Below, piece after piece: positions 1 through 6,469 of a DNA stretch of 9,393 bases. Where the stretch lies: the NCBI GenBank assembly GCA_021793635.1, contig JAJYSI010000096.1, forward strand, positions 1 to 9,393. The letters are read 5' to 3'. The stretch comes from Bacteroidota bacterium (GTDB taxonomy: Bacteria > Bacteroidota > Ignavibacteria > Ignavibacteriales > Ignavibacteriaceae). Under the pieces are notes generated by a model that saw only the letters and a program-made list of their open reading frames with translations, did not search any database and had not been told where the DNA came from. Each line of letters starts with the position of its first letter. Position 1 is the stretch's first letter. The position numbers were made by a program, and so were the translations under genes.

Positions 1-89
1 TCAAGATTTGAGCCGAAAAGATATAGCTTTGAGACATTATATCTTTTGGCTATTTCTAATAATTTATATTTATCTTCATTTGAAATCAT
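1..89 (-). CDS. Nucleotidyltransferase-fold (MNT) protein, N-terminal fragment
   Basis: Minus-strand reading frame that starts at the ATG at 89 and runs off the left edge of the window, so only 29 codons are visible. A helix-like N-terminus (KYKLLEIAKRYNVSK) is followed by LYLFGS, the strand-plus-GS signature that opens the minimal nucleotidyltransferase (MNT/MntA-like) fold. In that family a GSxxxG segment is followed by a SDxD-type metal-binding pair, but those residues would lie outside the window. Such proteins often act as the antitoxin partner of HEPN toxins and are common in accessory DNA. No clear Shine-Dalgarno sequence precedes the ATG. The inverted repeat at 11-51 falls inside this coding region. 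The identification rests on a short motif, so the family is probable and any toxin-antitoxin role is only inferred. Confidence 0.55.
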   Translation of the reverse strand, partial: MISNEDKYKLLEIAKRYNVSKLYLFGSNL

Positions 90-136
90 ATTCAAAACTA
101 ACTTTAATTATTCTTTTTTGCAACCAATTGTTTACG

Positions 137-210
137 GTATAACGTTAAACGCAAGCGGTGCATATAGGCAGTGGGGGTCGATCTCGGCAGATAGCCCACA
201 AACGTCAACC
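137..210 (-). repeat. Weak attC-like site after the Mth938-domain gene
   Basis: Read on the minus strand, the segment begins GGTTGAC (210-204) and ends GTTATAC (143-137). It contains partly complementary inner arms (GACGTT near one end, AACGTT near the other) and an internal GTGGG/CCCAC pair. It lies just after the stop of the Mth938-domain gene and 47 nt before the ATG of the MNT gene, where an integron recombination site would sit. The outer 7-mers deviate from the RYYYAAC/GTTRRRY consensus, so this is tentative. Confidence 0.25.
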
Positions 211-235
211 TATGCTTATATTCGATTGCCAGAGA

Positions 236-598
236 TCAGCAAGTAACATGAAAAAGTCCGATGGTTGAGCCTTTAGCCTTGTTCCACTGGTGAATGGCTT
301 CGGGGGTAGGTGAGAGCTCAACTCGGACCTCCTCTTTCTTGAAATACTCAGATGCCTCTTTAGAGAGCGTTACCATGCCATTTTGGCCTGAGCCAATGAT
401 AAGCCGTTTAGCCCCCTTTTCGAATATGTACTCAGCCTCTTCGAGTGAGATTGTATGAGATGTACCGAACACTGCCTTGGATAGCTTCTTCTTTCGCTTC
501 TTGATCTCACCTGAAAGCCGGATGAGAACATCGTGTTCGATATCGGACCCATCTATAGTGATGGAGCCAAATTTGGTACTGTCAATTCTAGGTCTCAT
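236..598 (-). CDS. Mth938-like domain protein (DUF498/AAMDC-like)
   Basis: A complete 120-residue single-domain protein. It begins MRPRIDSTKFGSITIDG and carries the family's typical pattern: GTSHTISLEEAEYIFEKG in the middle, then RLIIGSGQNGM, then SPTPEAIHQWN and a C-terminal GLFHVTC. Family members (archaeal Mth938, human AAMDC, a domain found with NDUFAF3) are small alpha/beta proteins with no established enzymatic activity, so no reaction is assigned. The ATG at 598 is chosen because CAGGAG lies 9 nt upstream and the family N-terminus starts there. An in-frame ATG at 691 would add 31 unlike residues and has no such signal. By eye the gene is richer in GC than the hydrogenase genes, and attC-like sequences lie on both sides, which suggests acquisition as a cassette. 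The family call is firm and the cassette idea tentative. Confidence 0.85.
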   Translation of the reverse strand: MRPRIDSTKFGSITIDGSDIEHDVLIRLSGEIKKRKKKLSKAVFGTSHTISLEEAEYIFEKGAKRLIIGSGQNGMVTLSKEASEYFKKEEVRVELSPTPEAIHQWNKAKGSTIGLFHVTC

Positions 599-631
599 GA
601 TGACACTCCTGAGTGAGAAGCTATTGTTTGC

Positions 632-689
632 GTCTAACGACGTTGCGTTTAAGGCACACCCCCAAACTACAATGCCACACTTGTTAAAC
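632..689 (-). repeat. attC-like recombination site upstream of the Mth938-domain gene
   Basis: On the minus strand this 58-nt segment opens with GTTTAAC (689-683, fits RYYYAAC) and closes with GTTAGAC (638-632, fits GTTRRRY). The two 7-mers pair apart from one G-T wobble. Inner arms GTGGCATTG and, opposite, AAACGCAAC pair at about six of nine positions. The length is at the short end for attC sites. The Mth938-domain ATG follows 33 nt after the site, the usual cassette layout of a short leader, ribosome binding site and start. No integrase gene is in the window. Confidence 0.35.
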
Positions 690-703
690 AATTTTTATAA
701 TTA

Positions 704-800
704 GGGCACTTCTAAAAACTATCTTTTATAAAAATTTAACGCAGAGAACGCAAAGAATACGCAACGTTCGCAGAGAATATTGAAGTTTTTAGAAGTGCCC
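704..800. mobile_element. 97-bp MITE-like element with 17-bp terminal inverted repeats
   Basis: GGGCACTTCTAAAAACT at 704-720 is repeated as its exact reverse complement at 784-800. Both ends are flanked by ATTA (700-703 and 801-804), which looks like a 4-bp target-site duplication. The interior is too short to code and holds two copies of CGCAGAGAA (740-748 and 769-777) in a run of AACGCA-type words. Perfect terminal repeats, a duplicated target and no coding capacity are the definition of a miniature inverted-repeat element mobilised in trans by a transposase encoded elsewhere. The parent family cannot be read from this window. A long hairpin in RNA would also form, so a role as a bidirectional transcription barrier is possible. 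Confidence 0.75.
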
Positions 801-804
801 ATTA

Positions 805-1088
805 GAAAAAATTTTCATAGCAAGACTACCTTGAACAAGATTGCCGGAACAGCTTTCAGAATTTCTGCTAGCAAGGCCCAAAAGAGGTTTGGTTTGCCAT
901 TAACCTTTTAGATATTATCGGCATTCTTTGTTGCTTAAAGAAAGATACTTCTGTAGATCAGTCTTTCATTACTTTGTCATCAATATGTGAAATAACCCTG
1001 CCGCCTTCGGCGGTCTGCATCGAGCCGGTGAATATTATTCTTTATCTCCGACATGACCTTATACTTATTAAAGAGGTTATATGCAGTT
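805..1088. other. Intergenic stretch, no gene recognised
   Basis: Between the MITE-like element and the TonB_C-domain gene no reading frame resembles a protein family. A plus-strand frame beginning near 974 overlaps the TonB_C gene and looks like a shadow. A minus-strand frame ending near 967 (…VISHIDDKVMKD) is only about 27 codons after a stop and could be a decayed gene tail. The only structure noticed is the GC-rich hairpin at 1001-1013. Confidence 0.5.
1001..1013. repeat. Short GC-rich hairpin (CCGCC-TTC-GGCGG)
   Basis: CCGCC at 1001-1005 and GGCGG at 1009-1013 form a perfect 5-bp stem with a 3-nt loop, conspicuous in an otherwise AT-rich stretch. It lies about 75 nt beyond the stop of the minus-strand TonB_C gene. 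On neither strand is it followed by a run of T, so it is not a standard intrinsic terminator. It may be a dispersed genomic repeat. Confidence 0.35.
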
Positions 1089-1628
1089 TTATCTTTTCTC
1101 TTTTTCAAACCATTGACCATTTTTTCTTATCATTTCTGGCGTCTCTTTCACTTCATTATTATATAAAGCCACAACTATAAACATTTCAAATTTCTTTCTT
1201 GCCCTTACTCCCGGTGTAAATTTAAGTTGAGACACAAAATTGAGTGCTAAAGAATCTAATTTCTTATTAATTTTTCCTTTAATTATTATAGGACAGTGTG
1301 CATTTCCAAGAGTATCAACATACAGTTTGATATAAATTGTTTTACTAAAACCTGTAGTGTCTATCAATTCTAGAAAATCATTCTCTGTCTCAGCCAATGA
1401 TTTTTCTAAGGCTGGTAGTTTTTCAACTAACAGGCCGCTATCGCCATAATAAGCATTTAGGCTATCGCAATTAATATTATTGTTTAATTTTTTCACTTGA
1501 GCTTTTAGAAAAATTGGTGAGAAACTTATGCAAATAATAAATATTTTTATTAGGAAATCTTTGTTTAATGCCGGTGCGGACAGAGCATTTCTTAAAACAT
1601 TTTTAAGATAAATAAAATTTGTCATCAT
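1089..1628 (-). CDS. Secreted TonB C-terminal-domain protein
   Basis: A 179-residue protein with a hydrophobic segment at residues 25-41 (FLIKIFIICISFSPIF) followed by LKAQ, a likely signal-peptidase cut, so it should be exported to the periplasm. Residues about 95-157 match the TonB_C fold: TIYIKLYVDTLGNA, then an LDSLALNFVSQLKFTPG stretch like the usual 'LD..AL..V..L.FTPG' signature, then a final strand. True TonB proteins span the gap to outer-membrane receptors with a proline-rich linker. None is visible here, so this looks like a free-standing TonB_C protein of the kind common in Bacteroidota. The N-terminal 24 residues before the hydrophobic core are unusually long, but no better start is visible. 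The gene begins 5 nt after the restored frame of a small upstream gene ends, suggesting co-transcription. Substrate and partner are unknown. Confidence 0.7.
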   Translation of the reverse strand: MMTNFIYLKNVLRNALSAPALNKDFLIKIFIICISFSPIFLKAQVKKLNNNINCDSLNAYYGDSGLLVEKLPALEKSLAETENDFLELIDTTGFSKTIYIKLYVDTLGNAHCPIIIKGKINKKLDSLALNFVSQLKFTPGVRARKKFEMFIVVALYNNEVKETPEMIRKNGQWFEKEKR

Positions 1629-1633
1629 AATAA

Positions 1634-1865
1634 TTATTTCTTCAATATCTCTTGCACATATCTATTAAGTATTTTATGAGGTTTCTCCTCTTTATCTGCT
1701 AACATTACAGCGCAGATTATATTATTTTTCTTTGTCCTCGTAGCTTTTATTAAAATTATCTGATATCTCTTGTCTCGATTTATCTTTTTGAAATGTATTT
1801 GTGTCGCCCTGCTGCGGAAGTATGCCGCTCTTACTCTTTGCGGGTATATTTATTTGCGTGAGCAT
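1634..1865 (-). pseudogene. Small hypothetical gene, apparently frameshifted
   Basis: Minus-strand ATG at 1865 preceded by GGGGAG with an 8-nt gap, a good ribosome binding site. The frame reads MLTQINIPAKSKSG… for 47 codons (lysine- and glutamine-rich, hydrophilic) and stops at TAA 1724-1722, directly after a run of five A. In the next frame, coding-like sequence continues through NNIICAVMLADKEEK and ILNRYVQEILKK to TAA at 1636-1634, just before the TonB_C gene. Dropping one A from the run would join the halves into a 76-residue protein. That second frame is also open upstream for about 40 codons but has no usable start. Either the gene is broken, the base is a sequencing or assembly error, or the short form is real. 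I do not recognise a family. It is probably co-transcribed with the TonB_C gene. Confidence 0.45.
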
Positions 1866-2124
1866 CTTTGCATCTCCCCATGCGTATCCATCTGAAATTT
1901 ATTTTTTGTATCCATCATTAAGTCAAATACATTGTCCCAATAAATTCTTAAACCAACTTAAATAATTAGTTTTTTAACTGCAAGAAAATTATTTCATATA
2001 ACACACTTCGCATTGGATCAAAAAATAAATTAAACAATTTCTTTGTTTTAAGGTTTAATAAAAGTTGACCCCTAAACTTTTCACGGACTGTTGGCGTTAC
2101 CAGGAGGCTCAACCCCTGTCTTAG

Positions 2125-2141
2125 GCAGATTGCAAATCCGC
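2125..2141. repeat. Imperfect palindrome GCAGATT-gca-AATCCGC
   Basis: Seven-base arms around a 3-nt loop pair at six of seven positions. The surrounding stretch (2085-2145) is more GC-rich than its neighbours and does not code. Palindromes of this kind occur as dispersed repeats in related AT-rich genomes, but whether this one is repeated cannot be seen here. Confidence 0.3.
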
Positions 2142-2172
2142 GGACAAAATATTTCTGGATTAGAAATCGGGA

Positions 2173-2201
2173 ATCAAAAATTTTTTGTGGGAATTTTTGA
2201 T
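2173..2201. repeat. 10-bp AT-rich inverted repeat
   Basis: ATCAAAAATT (2173-2182) and AATTTTTGAT (2192-2201) are exact reverse complements with a 9-nt loop. The stem is AT-rich, so it would be weak as a terminator. It sits in non-coding sequence with no gene ending next to it. Confidence 0.35.
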
Positions 2202-2408
2202 CTGTCGTTATAGAGCCGCCGATAAACAAGAAATATAAACGAAAAATATCGAAGGAATAACAAAAGCAATGCTATAATTCTCCATTTGAATATACTACGC
2301 CCATATATCCCATTAGTACCATACAACCACTTTTCCTGATGGGAGAACTTTAGATGAACTTTTTGAATTTTATAATGTTGAATTATTAAGATTCTACAGA
2401 CATCGGTA

Positions 2409-2789
2409 TTATCTAACCACCATGCTTTTATTGGCTATATTGCTAACTATTTCATTGAATAAATCTTTACCATTGTTATTATAACGAAATTCTATCTCCT
2501 TCATAAATTGATAAAAGTAAATATCTCTAACTCCACGAAATCGTGATAGTCTTTCCTTTGCAAATCGCCAAAACCTATCATATTCACTGAGTATATTATT
2601 CTGCTTTTTGATAGGAAAATTCTTTTGGAATTTTAATGTATATGAAACAGCAGTACTATCTGGAATTCTGGAACGATTTATCTTTATAAAAACTTTTGGC
2701 GAAAGAATATTCTTATTCTTTGAAAGTTTAACTTTATTGTCTTTAATATTTACATAGATAAAATTAGGTGAGGCGGGAGAATTATGGGA
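2409..2789 (-). pseudogene. IS1595-family (ISXO2-like) transposase, C-terminal remnant
   Basis: An open frame of 126 codons on the minus strand, bounded upstream by TAA at 2792-2790 and ending at TAA 2411-2409. It has no ATG until its last third, so it is a 5'-truncated gene. The C-terminal half carries the signature of the ISXO2-like DDE fold: YDRFWRFAKERLSRFRGVRD followed by FYQFMKEIEFRYNNNGKDLF. This corresponds to the family's 'FW..AK.RL..F.GV….L.E.EFR.N.R' region, where the last catalytic acidic residue lies. The zinc-ribbon N-terminus and the first catalytic aspartates are missing. Terminal inverted repeats were not found on either side. It is an inactive scar between the accessory zone and the hydrogenase operon. 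Confidence 0.65.
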
Positions 2790-2998
2790 TTAGTAAGGGT
2801 AGATAAAAGACGTCATGAAATGATTAGAGTAAGTAATACTGTAGTCAATCTCTCCAATGTAATCTAATTTCTAATGCATAGCGCGGCAAGCCGCAATGTA
2901 GAATTATGAATTAAGCGCAATGAAATTTAGCATAATAAATATTTCGCCAGAGAACGAACAGGTTTGACATAAAAAACAAAAATATTATTTCCAATTGT
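2790..2998. other. Intergenic stretch downstream of the hydrogenase operon
   Basis: About 210 nt between the transposase remnant and the stop of the maturation protease. A plus-strand frame of 28 codons (ATG 2784, preceded by GGCGGGAG) reads MGLVRVDKRRHEMIRV… and matches nothing I know. GCGGC-aa-GCCGC at 2883-2894 is a tight inverted repeat without a T-run. No convincing intrinsic terminator for the operon is visible here. Confidence 0.4.
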
Positions 2999-3493
2999 CT
3001 ATAAATTATATGTAGATAGATACTCTCTACATAAAGTCACAACATCATCGGTAACTATTTCGGAAGCCTCAAATACTTCATGAGATACCCTACTACCAAA
3101 ATCAAAGGATTTTCCTTCAATTGCAAAAAGTCTCAATTCTGAAGGTAGTTTTTTAAGCTGGACAGCTAATTCAATTGCAGATATTATGTCAAAGGTGTGG
3201 GAAGAAAAATGAAATTTTTTATTTGGCATCTGCTGTTTTAATAAATCAAACCTAAAAATTGTACCCGGTGATGAACCAGAAGATACCGCATCAATAATTA
3301 TAACTTTATCTCTCTCTGTCCATTCTTGAATAAGAGATAACCCATCGCCAACTATTTCTATGAGTAGGACACCGCGCAGGTTTTGGGATCTTAATTTCTC
3401 TAAAACAATTAGTCCAACAGCATCATCTGACCGGTAAAAATTTCCGACACCGAAAACTATTATTTTACCATTATGTAAAGCAGAGTCGAGCAT
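2999..3493 (-). CDS. [NiFe]-hydrogenase maturation endopeptidase (HycI/HyaD type, peptidase M52)
   Basis: A 164-residue cytoplasmic protease that, in this family, clips the C-terminal tail from the large subunit once nickel is in place. Motifs in order: GVGNFYRSDDAVG at residues 15-27 (family GxGN…D(D/E)xxG), IIIDAV with Asp68, SSHTFDI with His99, and AIEGKSFDFG at 125-134 (family 'IEP…G' loop). By alignment to HybD, whose nickel ligands are Glu16, Asp62 and His93, the equivalents here would be Asp24, Asp68 and His99. The gene follows hydA by 28 nt and is the last of the operon, so HydA is the obvious substrate. No good Shine-Dalgarno sequence is visible before the ATG, so translation may be coupled to hydA. 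Length is normal. Family assignment is secure and the specific substrate is inferred from position. Confidence 0.9.
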   Translation of the reverse strand: MLDSALHNGKIIVFGVGNFYRSDDAVGLIVLEKLRSQNLRGVLLIEIVGDGLSLIQEWTERDKVIIIDAVSSGSSPGTIFRFDLLKQQMPNKKFHFSSHTFDIISAIELAVQLKKLPSELRLFAIEGKSFDFGSRVSHEVFEASEIVTDDVVTLCREYLSTYNL

Positions 3494-3521
3494 TATAAGA
3501 GAGAGTAATTGAAAAAATAAA

Positions 3522-4811
3522 TCAAGACCGATCTATTTCAAATTTTAAAAAATGAGTTGCACATGAAATGCATGGATCATAGTTGCGAACTAATTGTTCG
3601 CAGTGCCAGGTTAGTTTATCATTCTCAAGATTAAGATGCCCCGGCACAAAATTCCAAAGATCTTTTTCAATTCTTTTCTGATTTTGTGAAGTTGGCGGAA
3701 CTATCTTTGCATTAAGTATCATACCATTATCATCGATATTATACCGATGATAAAGAATTCCGCGAGGCGCTTCAGTGCATCCATAACCAATACCAGCACG
3801 GGGATGAACATCTACAGCAGGCTTATCGGGCATCTCATAATTTTCTATGATACGAATAGATTCATCACAAGCGTAAACTAATTCGATGCTGCGGACAATA
3901 ATGCTCTTAAATGGATTAAAACATCCTTTAGTTAGTCCAGCTATTTTAGCTGCTTCATGAGCAAGAGGAGAAAGTTTATCATAATTTAGATTATAACGAG
4001 CAAGGGGACCCACCAAATAAGGATCATGACCTTTTAAGTAAGAATGAAGGGCATTTGAGTGGGATACATGTTCTTCAACGAAAAGATTTTCATATTTATC
4101 GATAGAAATATTTAGTCCTTTATTAGAGATTAAGTCTCCTTCGTTAAAAGGATACTCATCAGGATGAGAGATGGATACAAATTCATAATCTTCCTCAAAG
4201 TCCGGAAATGTAAAAGTAGAGACCCATTTTACAGTTTGAAAAGCAGTATCGCGTGTCTTCTTAAGTTTCTCTGCTAATTCCAAAAGCTGCCTTTTTGCCG
4301 GTACCTTATAAAAGCCACCGACACGGACATTAATCGGATGAATTTCTCTTCCTCCTAAAAGTGTAACAATCTCATTCCCAATTTTTTTTAACTGCAAACC
4401 TTGTTGTACAATATCGGGATAATCCTTAGCAAGCTGTATAGCATCATCATAGCCCAGAAAATCGGGGGCATGTAACATGTAGACATGTAGTGCATGACTT
4501 TCAATCCACTCTCCGCAATAAAGGAGTCTTCTTAAAGCACGAATTTGTTCATTAATTTTAATACCAAAAGCATTTTCCATAGCATGGACGGAACTCATCT
4601 GGTAAGCGACTGGACAAATACCACAAATTCGAGAAGTAATATCGGGCGCCTCATCGAAAGATCTTCCGCGAAGAAAAGCTTCAAAAAATCTAGGCGGCTC
4701 GAAAATTTTAAATTTAACATCCGTAACAGTATTCTCTTTTATTTTTATATAAAGTGAACCTTCACCTTCAACCCTGGAAAGATAATTTACTTTTATAGTT
4801 TTACTTTTCAC
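3522..4811 (-). CDS. hydA: Group 3b [NiFe]-hydrogenase large (alpha) subunit
   Basis: Catalytic subunit holding the NiFe(CN)2CO centre, where H2 is split or formed. With the start used here it has 429 residues. Both nickel-binding motifs are intact: L1 RICGIC (Cys63, Cys66) and L2 DPCISCATH (Cys414, Cys417). TEAPRG (346-351) is another conserved family element. Only nine residues, FLKFEIDRS, follow His420, so the tail removed by the maturation protease should be very short. The GTG at 4811 is preferred: AGGAG lies 10 nt upstream, the overlap with hydD is 11 nt, and [15 protein letters not shown] matches the usual family N-terminus. An in-frame ATG at 4844 would add 11 residues and overlap hydD by 44 nt. 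Its neighbours hydD and hydG and the overall gene order (B-G-D-A) match the Pyrococcus sulfhydrogenase type. Confidence 0.95.
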   Translation of the reverse strand: MKSKTIKVNYLSRVEGEGSLYIKIKENTVTDVKFKIFEPPRFFEAFLRGRSFDEAPDITSRICGICPVAYQMSSVHAMENAFGIKINEQIRALRRLLYCGEWIESHALHVYMLHAPDFLGYDDAIQLAKDYPDIVQQGLQLKKIGNEIVTLLGGREIHPINVRVGGFYKVPAKRQLLELAEKLKKTRDTAFQTVKWVSTFTFPDFEEDYEFVSISHPDEYPFNEGDLISNKGLNISIDKYENLFVEEHVSHSNALHSYLKGHDPYLVGPLARYNLNYDKLSPLAHEAAKIAGLTKGCFNPFKSIIVRSIELVYACDESIRIIENYEMPDKPAVDVHPRAGIGYGCTEAPRGILYHRYNIDDNGMILNAKIVPPTSQNQKRIEKDLWNFVPGHLNLENDKLTWHCEQLVRNYDPCISCATHFLKFEIDRS

Positions 4812-5580
4812 GTATTTCACTCTCCTTCCGAAAAGCATCTGCATAAGCGTTAAATCCTCTGAAAGCTCTTATGATGCCATCATTATCGACACCAAGTTTA
4901 TTCCAGTGGTCGCCGAGAGAACTTGTATTTGGAGTTTCCTTTGGCCCAAAGCAGCCATAGCAGCCGCGGTTATATGAGGGACAAATAGCACCGCAACCAG
5001 CTTGTGTTACGGGTCCTAAACAAGGCGTACCGTGAGCAACCATAACACAAACAGTTTCACGTCTTTTACATTCAATGCAAACACTGTAAGGAGGAATATT
5101 TGGTTTTCTTGCATTCAAAAAAGCGCTTAAAACTTCAACAAGCTGAAGTTTGTTGATGGGACAACCTCTTAATTCAAAGTCAACAGGAACATGATCAGAA
5201 ATAGGTGTGGATTTATTTAACGTCTCAATATATTCGGGTACAGCATAAACCACAGAAATAAATTCTTTTACATCTTTGAAATTTCTAAGGGCTTGAATAC
5301 CGCCGGCGGTAGCACATGCGCCAATTGTAATTAAAAACTTTGAAGAGCGGCGGACCTGATGTATTCTTTCAGCATCATGTGGAGTAGTTATAGAGCCTTC
5401 CACAAGCGAAACGTCGTAAGGACCTTTTATAACGGCACGTGAGGCTTCCGGGAAATTTGCAATTTCAATTTCACCAGCTATGGCTAATAGTTCGTCTTCA
5501 CAATCGAGAAGACTTAACTGACAGCCATCGCATGAAGCGAATTTCCAAACGGCTAACTTTGGTTTTCTTTTTTGCGACAT
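4801..5580 (-). CDS. hydD: Group 3b [NiFe]-hydrogenase small (delta) subunit
   Basis: Electron-transferring partner of HydA, 259 residues. The proximal [4Fe-4S] ligands are visible as CDGC (Cys17, Cys20), GACATAGG (Cys89) and RGCPI (Cys140). Eight further cysteines (168, 171, 178, 187, 196, 200, 207, 210) in the C-terminal half, including CIEC, GCGAIC and GCYGC, suffice for two more [4Fe-4S] clusters. That makes a three-cluster wire from the active site to HydG/HydB. There is no twin-arginine signal peptide, so the enzyme is cytoplasmic, as for other group 3 enzymes. The ATG at 5580 is chosen because [20 protein letters not shown] matches family N-termini and it lies one base after the hydG stop. 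An in-frame ATG at 5640 would extend 60 nt into hydG. The gene overlaps hydA by 11 nt, implying coupled translation and equal dosage. Confidence 0.95.
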   Translation of the reverse strand: MSQKRKPKLAVWKFASCDGCQLSLLDCEDELLAIAGEIEIANFPEASRAVIKGPYDVSLVEGSITTPHDAERIHQVRRSSKFLITIGACATAGGIQALRNFKDVKEFISVVYAVPEYIETLNKSTPISDHVPVDFELRGCPINKLQLVEVLSAFLNARKPNIPPYSVCIECKRRETVCVMVAHGTPCLGPVTQAGCGAICPSYNRGCYGCFGPKETPNTSSLGDHWNKLGVDNDGIIRAFRGFNAYADAFRKESEIREK

Positions 5581-5581
5581 A

Positions 5582-6469
5582 TCAAATTTCTCTTTTTGTA
5601 AGATAAGTATGCATGAAATCGTATCTAAACACAGGACCATCTTTGCAAATGAAAGTTGGACCTAACTGGCAGTGTCCGCAAAATCCAATTGCACATTTCA
5701 TATTACGCTCCATAGAAATGTAAATATGATCGGACGGAACACCGTGTTTTTCAAGTTCAAGAGCGGTGAATCTCATCATAATTTCAGGACCGCAGACAAC
5801 AGCAAATGAGTTTAGCGGATCAAAAGTAGCTTTATGAATTAGTCTAGTTACTACACCCACATTTCCTTTCCATGATTGTTGAGCACGATCGACGGTAACA
5901 TGGACTTCAAGATCGAAGCGTGAGCGCAATTGTTCTAATTCCCTTTTGAACAATATGTCTTCCGGCGTCCTGGTCCCGTATAGTAAAACGATCTTGCCAT
6001 ATTTATCTCTTTGTGAAAGTAATTTATATAAAACAGGTCTAAGCGGCGCAAGTCCAATACCGCCGGCAACAACAATAACATCATTACCAATTGCTTCATA
6101 AACCGGCCAGGAATTGCCGAAGGGTCCCCTTACACCTAAAACATCACCGCGTTTTAAATTCTTCATTGCCCTAGTAACGGGGCCAATCAGCCGGACAGTG
6201 TGAACCAGCCTATCTTCATCGGATGGATTGCCACTGATTGAGATTGGCACTTCCCCATTGCCAAAAATATAGAGCATATTAAACTGACCAGGTTGAAAGG
6301 GAAAACTTATTTTGTTTTCGCATGGAGATAGATAAAAAGTAAATGTATCGTGTGTTTCCTTTTTTACCTGTTCTATTGAGAACAAGCATGGCAGCATAGG
6401 ATCTTTATCCGGAGGAGATTTTATTTGAGAATTTGGATTAATAAATTCGTTGTCAAGAGTGTGTGCCAT
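5582..6469 (-). CDS. hydG: Group 3b hydrogenase gamma subunit, FAD/NAD(P)-binding diaphorase
   Basis: Ferredoxin-NADP reductase-like subunit (295 residues with this start) that passes electrons between the hydrogenase module and NAD(P)(H). Order of motifs: FQPGQF (58-63) and PISISG (75-80) for the flavin-binding barrel; [10 protein letters not shown] (136-145) and CGPE (226-229) for the nucleotide-binding domain; then CX4CX2CX7C (Cys259, 264, 267, 275) for a [2Fe-2S] cluster, as in dihydroorotate dehydrogenase electron-transfer subunits (PyrK) and sulfhydrogenase gamma chains. Start choice is uncertain. ATGs at 6514, 6475, 6469 and 6397 are in frame. 6469 gives a modest overlap of 17 nt with the upstream gene, while 6397 begins closest to the conserved domain. 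Preference for NAD or NADP cannot be decided from these motifs. The stop is one base before hydD. Confidence 0.93.
   Translation of the reverse strand: MAHTLDNEFINPNSQIKSPPDKDPMLPCLFSIEQVKKETHDTFTFYLSPCENKISFPFQPGQFNMLYIFGNGEVPISISGNPSDEDRLVHTVRLIGPVTRAMKNLKRGDVLGVRGPFGNSWPVYEAIGNDVIVVAGGIGLAPLRPVLYKLLSQRDKYGKIVLLYGTRTPEDILFKRELEQLRSRFDLEVHVTVDRAQQSWKGNVGVVTRLIHKATFDPLNSFAVVCGPEIMMRFTALELEKHGVPSDHIYISMERNMKCAIGFCGHCQLGPTFICKDGPVFRYDFMHTYLTKREI

Larger units (their letters stand above)
1866..2408. other. Gene-poor stretch with small hairpins
   Basis: No reading frame here resembles a known protein. An 87-codon minus-strand frame (2229-1966) has no recognisable domain and no ribosome binding site that I can see, so I do not call it a gene. 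A 21-codon minus frame starting at 1915 ends at a stop overlapping the small gene's start region. Two inverted repeats (2125-2141 and 2173-2201) are listed separately. The right-hand part (2230-2408) lies beyond the stop of the transposase remnant and probably contains its insertion-sequence end, though I could not pick out a terminal repeat. Confidence 0.5.

Noticed and set aside
11..51. Inverted repeat AGCC(g)AAAAGATATA / TATATCTTTTGGCT as a terminator or repeat
   Set aside because: It lies inside the minus-strand MNT reading frame and encodes IAKRY and LYLFGS; the symmetry is most likely incidental to coding.
46..246. Plus-strand frame of 66 codons
   Set aside because: It overlaps the MNT gene start and the attC-like segment, has no ribosome binding site and no family resemblance; the antisense frame has a recognisable motif.
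974..1180. Plus-strand frame of 68 codons
   Set aside because: It overlaps the TonB_C-domain gene in antisense; its hydrophobic second half is the mirror of that gene's C-terminal coding region.
1966..2229. Minus-strand frame of 87 codons as a gene
   Set aside because: Composition is irregular, no domain is recognisable, the frame runs through two hairpins, and no ribosome binding site is apparent.
2316..2411. Plus-strand stretch reading TTFPDGRTLDELFEF as a gene fragment
   Set aside because: It looks somewhat protein-like but has no start, is only about 30 codons before running antisense to the transposase remnant, and matches no family I can name.
2883..2894. GCGGC-aa-GCCGC as terminator of the hydrogenase operon
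   Set aside because: A 2-nt loop is too small for a stable hairpin of this form and no T-run follows on the minus strand.
4812..4844. ATG at 4844 as the start of hydA
   Set aside because: It gives a 44-nt overlap with hydD and 11 residues unlike the family N-terminus; the GTG at 4811 has AGGAG 10 nt upstream.
5581..5640. ATG at 5640 as the start of hydD
   Set aside because: The extra 20 residues are read out of frame from the hydG C-terminal coding region; the ATG at 5580 immediately after the hydG stop fits the family.
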